Below, one piece after another: positions 56,649 through 64,000 of a DNA stretch of 64,000 bases. Origin of the DNA: Phlebopus portentosus (Eukaryota; Basidiomycota; Agaricomycetes; Boletales; Boletinellaceae); assembly GCA_037892935.1 (NCBI GenBank), contig JAYXKI010000016.1, positions 310,001 to 374,000 on the forward strand. The letters are read 5' to 3'. The position numbers were made by a program, and so were the translations under genes. Each line of letters starts with the position of its first letter. The stretch's first letter is position 1. The notes under the pieces are model-generated. The model made no database searches. It was not told where the DNA came from and saw nothing but the letters and a program-made list of their open reading frames with translations.

Positions 56649-57481
56649 ACAGACAACAAATATCCACCCATAATACTATCTCTACGAGAAAGGATAGTAC
56701 AACTCGAAGGACTACAGACTAGTCAAATGAGAGCTCAAGCAAATAACAATCTGCCGAGTGGAGCATACGCAACTACAGTTGGACAGCGACTCGAAGCACT
56801 CGAGATTAACACCAACGGACTAGGAGCACAAGTAGCAACACTACATCAAAATGACGATTCACTAGATTGATCAGTTATACTCCTAAGCCAACAAGTTACC
56901 ACGGAGATATCAGTAGTTCAAGACGAGATAGGACGTTTATGTGATACACTTAATGCTCACGAGCAACGCATCCAAGCAGTTGAAACAGCAACTACAGAAC
57001 TCACAAGGATCGCTCAATCGACACCAAACGTTGCAGAAGACATTAGCAACTTACGCGAAGCACTCCTGACACTAGGACGAACAGTTGAATCAAGTCAACA
57101 AGCCTACTTGACATTGATTGCATCAGTGCAGACAACAGAAAGTACTGCAAGGAGCATACTCGAGCACACAGAGTATCTCAGACAGGAAGCTCAACAAATT
57201 TGAGAGCTACATCATCGAGCAGAGCATACTTCCAATGGAACAGTATCATCTGACGAGGAGTTATCATGAGCACTAAACCCATACTTGTTGCAAGGGTTTA
57301 ACAGTCAAAGCGCTACACTCCAAGTACCAACCAGTGGTTCAATAGCAACCCAAGCACCAGAACATCCAGCCACATATTCACCACCAGCAGTGCCTATAAT
57401 CACATACGATCATGTCAACCACCAACCAGAAAGTTCAGATCCTGGAGACGCAACTACAAACTCTTCAGATACAACTCTCTA
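56649..57481 (+). pseudogene. Element D gag-leader, coiled-coil part after the C insertion
   Basis: Continues the reading frame from 37908. Heptad-rich sequence (ERIVQLEGLQTSQMRAQ; GQRLEALEINTNGLGAQVATL) continues through TGA 56868 into further coiled coil (TTELTRIAQSTPNVAEDI) and a Pro/Ser/Thr-rich part. Further TGA codons occur near 57201 and 57268, and a TAA at 57480. Comparable to ORF1b of element A in place and character. Confidence 0.5.
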
Positions 57482-58505
57482 AACACAGCATCAAATTGCC
57501 AAAGTACTATGGCAAGCGAAGCAAAGATATTGATCTGTGGGTCAGCTGATGTATTTCGAAATTGGCACAGCATGGAGTCAAGAGCAAGGACGAGATTGCA
57601 AAGAGTCTATTTGCAGCACTCGAAGGCAACAGCTATGATTGGTTTGCAGAGAAGCAAACCTTGACATCATTCGATGATAAAGGAAAGCTGAAACCAGTAC
57701 CAGCAATTATCAATCCGAATGGAGGAGGAATGTTCACATCTCTGAAACAGATGTTAGATTGGATGAGAGTCCGAGCAGGACATCCAATAGTTGGAGAACA
57801 GGAAGCGCTATTCCATCTTCTATGCATCCAGCAAAAAGGATCAAGCATCAGGGCATACAATGATGAATTTCGACGACTCAGAGCTAGAGCACCACCATCA
57901 ATCGATGCTACTATGCTCAAGTACATCTATGTCAAAGGACTAGATAATTGGGTCAAACGACGAGTCGAATCAGTACAACCCGATGCTTTCGAAAAGTACA
58001 AGCTGGAAGAATGGATGACATGGACAAGCAACTTAGCAGATGTGGATGCAAGACAGAAGCTGATTGGAAGCCAGACATATACTCCAAGATTTAAGACAAA
58101 TGGGCAGTCATCATTTCGACCACCAATTCAACAATTGAAACATGATCCAGACGCCATGGATGTAGATGCACTCCGAGGCTTGCCAAAGAAGGGAGCAAAA
58201 TGCTACAACTGTGGAAAGATTGGACACTACTCGAAGAATTGCAAGGCACCAAGGAAGCAAAAGGGTTCTTCCTTAGGACAGCTGAAGAAGAGAACAAATG
58301 GTCAGAAACGAAAGCCGATGACAGCATGAGCTGTGAATTTCAAGAAAACATGTCCCGACCCTCATTGTCAAAGGCCAGTCCACTATGATCACATAGCATG
58401 GGCTAAAGGAGACAAATCAGCAGGATACACCTGCAAGCATAACGAAGAATACCGAAACAACTTCCGGAATTCCCTAGCAAGTAAAGAGCAACAGGGAAAA
58501 GACTA
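57482..58505 (+). pseudogene. Element D gag with CCHC knuckle and frameshift site
   Basis: Main open part 57562-58329: capsid-like sequence (AKSLFAALEGNSYDWFAEKQ; YNDEFRRLRARAPPS; WVKRRVESVQPDAFEKY), then CYNCGKIGHYSKNC and a basic tail. After TGA 58327 the frame continues as protein-like sequence (CPDPHCQRPVHYDH) to TAG 58504-58506, directly behind the heptamer GGGAAAA. Confidence 0.75.
58494..58500 (+). promoter_or_regulatory. Element D -1 frameshift heptamer
   Basis: G GGA AAA in the gag frame is followed by GAC TAG. A one-base slip gives GGG AAA AGA CTA in the protease-pol frame, which is open from here. No strong downstream stem is evident. Confidence 0.6.
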
Positions 58506-61500
58506 GAACCTCTATCGAACGAGACTGCACAATGCGAGAGTACAAAGGGTAGCAAGAATGGTTTCAACAACCAGTGTTTCATACCTCCTGGGTTCAACCC
58601 CAGTGAAGCGATATATAATAAGCGATTGCCAATACATGCATTGCATCCTCGATTACCTATTCGAGTGAAGGTTGGAACAAAGACCCTAGCAGTCCAAGCG
58701 TTAATTGATTCTGGAGCAACATGTAGTACGATACACCCCAACTTAGTACGACACCATAATCTATTCAAGAAGAGGCTTGATCACCCTCGACCCCTGAATA
58801 ATGCCGATGGAAGCCCAAACCAAGGAGGAGCAATCACACATGAGGTCTACTCATTAATCTTTGATGGACCTAAGCCGCAGCCACAAATGCTGGCAGTAGC
58901 AACTACAGGACAGGATCAAGTGATCCTAGGTATTGACTATCTGGCCAAAGTCAATCCAGAAATTGATTGGAAGAATCAAATATGGAATCAGAATGGTAAT
59001 GCGATACCATTCGAGCTCAACATCATACGAGCTATCAAGAAGCGAAAGTGCAGAAAGCGCAAGCGAAAGCGGCAAAGGAAAGACAAATCCAACAAGACAA
59101 GACCTAGGCATAACATGAAGCAACAGGCTCAGAACAGAGACAACTATCAACACTCTGCAGCACCAGGAATACTATTTGCACCATGGAGGGAAAGTAACAA
59201 TGGAAACCCTCAAGAAACGAAGCTGCAAGCAAAACTGGAAAGCTGACCAGTAACACTGAAACCAGAACAGCCAAAGAAGGCAGATGAAGCAAAGAGTCCA
59301 AGCATGGAAAATATACCAGACTCTACATCAAAACAATCATCAGAAGGAATGATTACAGTGCAACGACGAACAAGGCACATACCGAGAAGGATGATCCCAG
59401 TACGGCAATTGTACCAGACATCCAAAAGCAAAGTTACTGAAGTAACAGGCAAGCATAGCCGAGATGAGCAGGAGGAAATAAATGACTCTCCTAAGCGATG
59501 GAAGAAACAGCCACTACGAAGAAGGCGACCACTACCACTGGTACAGAAGAAACCAGATGGTGAAGAAATCCAGCCAGTACCAAAGGAAAATCCTAGGATG
59601 ACAACTAGTACACATCCACCGGAAGAACAATATCATGACAGACGAATGGCAGGAACAAAACGAAATTGGACACCACGATCAATACTACTCAAAGAAGCAA
59701 CTCCCACACCAAAGCGTACAAGATGGGTAGATGAGAATAGCGATATCGATATGCAAGACGAACAGGAGACAACAGAAGACACTCCTATGCATGACATGGA
59801 GCCACTAGACATTGAAAGGCTCAGAACGACCGATCAACCGATTACCCTCACCAGAAAGGAAGAGCTCGCTGAAAAGCTAGAGCTAGACCTTAAACAAAAT
59901 TGGTCACTGAGAAACCAAGTCTCACAACCACTGAACAAAGCGAGTTCAGTATCACAGCAGTATTTGCAGCAGAAGGCAGCTGCAGAAGGATTACTCAGCA
60001 CAGAGAAACGAGATTGGCGAAAACTCCTACCAAAGCAAATTGCAGACTATGCAGACGTATTTGATCCCGACAAATCAAGAAGGTTACCCAAGCATACGAA
60101 ATGGGATATGGCAATAAACCTCAAGGAAGGATTACCATTACCGAAACCAAGGCCTATTATCAAGCTCACACGAGAAGAGCAGGCAGCACTCAATGCCTAT
60201 GTCCAGGAATTATTGGACAAAGGATGGATCGAGAAGGTTCACCTACATGAACCATATCCGGTAGCAGCACCAGTCTTCTTTGTTGGAAAGAAAGACGGAG
60301 GAGCACGAGCAGTAACCGATTACTGAGACATCAATGACGCAACAGTATCAGATCCATACCCAATACCGATTATGAGCATTCTACCAGAGAAACTGGAGAA
60401 AGGAAAATTCTTCTTCACCCTCGACATGCGGTCAGGATACAACAACCTGAGAATTCGAGAAGGAGATGAATGGAAGGCAGCATTCCGAGTTGGCAATGCA
60501 GTCTACAAGCCAAAGGTCATGATGTTTGGAATGAAGAACTCACCTGCAGTATTCCAACGATTCATGAATGACAACTTCGAATATTGGCTCAGAACAGAAG
60601 AGGCACTAAACTACCTACATGACCTCATTGGCCAAGTGCAAACTGAAAAGGAGCACTGGACACTTCTCAGGGCAATTCTACAGAAATGCCGAGAACTCAA
60701 CATCTATCTCAAAATTGAGAAATGTCATTTCCTCCAAACCCAACTAGACTATCTGGGATTTGTAGTAGGAACAAAAGGCATCCAAATGGATCCTTACAAA
60801 CTCAAAGCGATACGAGAATGGCCAATACCAAAGACAAAACGACAGATCCAAAAGTTCCAAGGCTTTTGCAACTTCTACCAAAGATTCATCAGGAACTATG
60901 CCGATTTATACACACCAATTGGCGAACTTATCAAGAAGGATCACAAGTTCATTTGGACAGAAGCACAGGACAAAGCTTTTGAAAGTATCAAGAAGGCATT
61001 CGAAATCGAAGTGGCATTAGCAATGCCAAAGCCAGACAAACCATATACATTGGAAACCGATGCATCTGATGTAGCGATTGGTGCAGTCTTACAACAAGAA
61101 GATGACCAAGGAGAACTGAGACCTTTAGGTTTCATGTCAAAGACACTATCAAGTGCTCAACGAAATTATCCGACGCATGACAAAGAGATGCTAGCAATCA
61201 TGGAAGCACTCAGACATTGGAGACACTTATTGGAAGGAACAAAAGAACCAATAACCATCCGAAGCGATCACGCAAACCTCCGATACTTCATGACAGCACA
61301 GAATCTAACAAGACGTCAAGCAAGATGGGCACTAGAGTTATCACGATATAACTTCAAGATTCTCCATTGGCCAGGCAAGAAGAATCAGGCAGATGCACTA
61401 TCACGACGAGCCGATTATATACCAGAGGACAAGGATAACTTAGGTGTTACCTTGCTACCACCTGATATGATCAAGCAACAGACATTGCGATGAACCGAGA

Positions 61501-63020
61501 TCAATGGTCTATACAGGCTAGAAACAGAAATGGTCACCATCTCTGATCCGATCATCAGAACGATCAAGAGACACTACAATACCGAGGAGGCCAAGAAGGA
61601 AATATTGGCGATCAAGAAGAGCAACGGCTACAGTTACAGGAATGGCTTGCACTATGTAACCAATGCATTATATGTCCCGCCATCCACCAACCTAAAAGCG
61701 TTGCTAATCCGAAGGCGCCATGACCACAAGCTTGCAGGCCACCCAGGAGTAGAAAAGACCATAGAACTTGTAAAGCGATCATACTATTGGCCGAAGATGG
61801 AAGAGATGATCCGAGAATATATCTCATCCTGTGACATATGTCAACGTGCAAAACTGATTCAGCAGTTTTGAAATCCGCCGCTCCAACCGTTGCAGGCACC
61901 GCATCAACCATGGGAAACCATAACCTGTGACCTGATTACCAATTTACCAGTCAGCAATGAAGGCTACAGTTCAATACTTGTTATAGTGGACAAACTCACT
62001 AAAATGGGGAAGTTCATTCCTTGCCAGGGGATACCCAATGCTAAGCAGTTGGCACGCTTGTTTCGCCAACACATCTTCAAATACTATGGGGCCCCTAAAC
62101 AAGTAATCTCTGACTGAGGTAGCAACTTCACTGCGCAATTCCTCAAGGAGTTCTGCAGACTCATTAATGTCGATTGGAAAACTAGTACAGCATATCATCC
62201 ACAAACCGATGGTCAAACCGAGCGACTTAATCAAGAACTCGAATAGTACTTACACTACTACGTGTCCTACCGTCAAACAGATTGGGCAGAGTACATTGAT
62301 ATGGCAGAATTCACCTACAACAATTGAAAACACAGTACCACTCATTAGTCACCATTCTATACACTGTATGGATGGCACCCTCACCTGGATGTTGCGGAGA
62401 CCGGTGATTCAAACGTGCCAGAAGCAATAAATCACCTAGAGGAGCTTCGACAAGTACAGCAAGAAGCCTATAATTCAATTAGGCAAGCAAACAAGGCAAT
62501 GAAGCTTTATGCAGACCTGCATCGAGGCAAACTGCCAGAGTACAAGCCAGGAGATGAAGTGTTACTAGACATGAGGAATCTCAGTCGACTGGAACTGACA
62601 AAGAAACTTGCAATGAAATGGGCAGGCCCTTATAAAGTCGAGAAGGCAGTCGGATAAGTGTCATTCAGATTACGCTTACTCAAAACCCTTCCGATCCACC
62701 CTGTATTCCATGCAAGTCTTCTCAGGCCTTACAAGTGAAAGGACTACCCTGGAAGACCCACACTAGACAAGCCACCACCTATTGAAGTGGAGGGCCAAGC
62801 GGAATATGAAGTGGAGACAATTCATAACACACAACGTCATCGAAACAAGATACAGTATCTTATTCAATAGAAAGGATACCAAGAGCGAACATGGGAGCCA
62901 CTCGATAACCTCAAGAACTCCTATCAAATGATAGAAGAATTCCACAAGAGGTACCCTCAGGCGATGAGGCCACCAAACCTTAATCAATGGATTGCTGAAC
63001 GAAGACAAATTAGGGGATAA
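58494..63020 (+). pseudogene. Element D pol (PR-RT-RNase H-INT-chromodomain), dead
   Basis: Protease with LIDSGATCSTIHP (near 58705). RT with TLDMRSGYNNLRI; the active-site box reads NYLHDLIG near 60610, with His where YLDD has its first Asp. RNase H with LETDASDVAIGAVLQQ. Integrase with HKLAGHPG ... CDICQRA, CDLITNLP and DGQTERLNQELE. GPF-like module. Chromodomain YEVETIHNTQRHRN ... TWEPLDNL (near 62810-62905). Stops occur, among others, at 60324, 61492, 61869, 62116, 62245, 62326, 62347, 62655, 62736 and 62868, mostly TGA/TAG. It ends TAA at 63018-63020. Confidence 0.85.
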
Positions 63021-63187
63021 TTGCATCACATGCACTCCACCCGATGGAGCTACATATGGAGCCACAATAGAGACAATGAGTAAGGTATCCAATGACCTTA
63101 CCAAGCAATGACATCACAGTGGCACCTCAAAGCGATAGCAGAAGAAGACAAATTAGGCAAGAGAGAGGCGACATACCAACAGGATGG

Positions 63188-63194
63188 TATAAAA
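63188..63194 (+). promoter_or_regulatory. TATA box before the element D 3' ORF
   Basis: TATAAAA lies 80 bp upstream of ATG 63275, a normal spacing for an independent transcript. Confidence 0.4.
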
Positions 63195-63274
63195 GATGAA
63201 GAAACTCGAGCTTAAGGATCATCAACTCGAATCCTAACAGCTACTCATCTCTCAAAGACAACTACTACTCAGAC

Positions 63275-64000
63275 ATGCCAGTCTTTGATGAACTCCAAGC
63301 ATTTAGTGCACCTGAAGATGCACCTGATTGGACGTTTGTACTAAAGCCACCTAATGAATGTTATCAATGGCCACAGCTATGCAACTGCTTTAACCAAGAG
63401 AACTACGAAGAAGAGATCATACCCTCATGCCCAGGGAAATACTTTGACGACCTATTCGACAAATGGAACGCAGTCCATCAGCCAGCCGAAGAACAACCTG
63501 ATCTTATGGTACCGAAGCAACCAGAAGGACAACTGCTTAAACTCAGTAACCCTCGAGATGCAGCAGTCCGACGACTCAATGATGATGCATTTCTTACCTA
63601 TGCAGTCGAACTCGAGACACGAGCCTTACATCGAGGACAAATTGACTTCAGCCACGAGCTGACATACAAGAATGTCATGGGCATCTACCATTCAGCAATT
63701 CAAATTTGCGCCTACAGACGAGGCCTGACAATCGCAACTCTTAACCAAATAATGAGATGGAGCCACTATCATCCCATCAGCATGGATATGATGAAGTACA
63801 TGAACTACCTAGCTGATCAGACAGCCTTTTATGCTTCCCATGCCATGCAGTTCATGGTGGTACTCAACATGACGAAGTACTACGAAGGTACTATGTACCA
63901 GGAGCTCATTCGAGCCAGATGATCTACAGGCCAAGCGAATGGTCTGTCAATCAATGACATCACACACCACCTAGTCGAAGGAAGGATAGTCAACTATGAT
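63275..64000 (+). pseudogene. Element D 3' ORF (probable U3 ORF), unknown function, runs off window
   Basis: ATG 63275 opens MPVFDELQAFSAPEDAP. The frame runs 215 codons to TGA 63920-63922 and then stays open, protein-like, for another 26 codons to the last base of the window (STGQANGLSINDITHHL). Cys-containing N-terminal part (ECYQWPQLCNCF), then a helical part (YAVELETRALHRG; CAYRRGLTIATLNQIM). I know no matching domain. It lies 254 bp after the pol stop, in the position of the U3 ORF of element A, and the tail at 36731-36817 may be its end. Two short stretches (YVEL / YAVEL and AYQRSW / AYRRGL) hint at distant homology with the A protein. Confidence 0.55.

Larger units (their letters stand above)
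36731..64000 (+). mobile_element. Element D: chromodomain gypsy element, split by element C, runs off window
   Basis: The left part 36731-37908 holds a 5'-truncated LTR, the self-priming site and the start of the leader ORF. The right part from 56645 holds the coiled-coil leader, gag, pol with chromodomain, and a 3' ORF. One reading frame joins across the C insertion when a single copy of the 4-bp CCGC duplication is counted. Many in-frame stops and a changed RT active site show that D is dead. The end lies beyond the window. Confidence 0.85.

Overview
The window looks like a piece of an Agaricomycete (basidiomycete fungus) chromosome. The cellular genes carry many short introns (47-70 nt), and the repeats are Ty3/gypsy LTR retrotransposons of fungal type, most of them chromodomain elements. 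I cannot name the species.

Region 1 (1-9.7 kb) is a compact block of four housekeeping genes. They are the 3' part of an ornithine cyclodeaminase/mu-crystallin gene (+), a mitochondrial SUGCT-like family III CoA-transferase (-), the E1 subunit of 2-oxoglutarate dehydrogenase (+), and a CHL1/DDX11-type DNA helicase (-). Genes 1/2 and 3/4 are convergent with gaps of only 52 and 65 bp. Genes 2/3 are divergent from a shared 268-bp promoter; one encodes a consumer and the other a producer of succinyl-CoA. For SUGCT and OGDH I resolved complete exon models (445 and 992 codons), including a GC-AG intron and a 16-nt microexon.

Region 2 (9.7-20.5 kb) is AT-rich, nearly CpG-free and decayed. It holds a 1.1-kb perfect-architecture inverted repeat (455-bp arms, 180-bp spacer), a diverged single-arm relative, minisatellite-like tandem repeats, a dead Tc1/mariner-type transposase and two broken genes of unknown function.

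Region 3 (20.5-64 kb) is a retrotransposon stack. B2, an old and truncated copy of family B, has element A (12.8 kb, TSD TTATC) inside its 5' LTR. Next to it lies element D, which runs off the window. D is split by element C (18.7 kb span, opposite strand, 4-bp TSD CCGC), which is itself split by element B (6,672 bp, TSD CGCCT, LTRs that read identical). B has intact gag and pol and is the youngest.

The unusual biology is in these elements. (i) A carries a 315-codon ORF inside its U3 region, so it is present in both LTRs, and D carries a similarly placed ORF. (ii) C carries a spliced antisense gene for a Zn2Cys6-type DNA-binding protein, with a CCG-N4-CGG palindrome just upstream of it. (iii) A, B and D have a sequence next to the 5' LTR that is complementary to the predicted 5' end of their own RNA (Tf1-like self-priming). 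(iv) B, C and D have canonical -1 frameshift heptamers (GGGTTTT, GGGTTTT, GGGAAAA) exactly where the frame changes. (v) The leaders of A, B and C are almost free of ATG for 0.8-1.35 kb.
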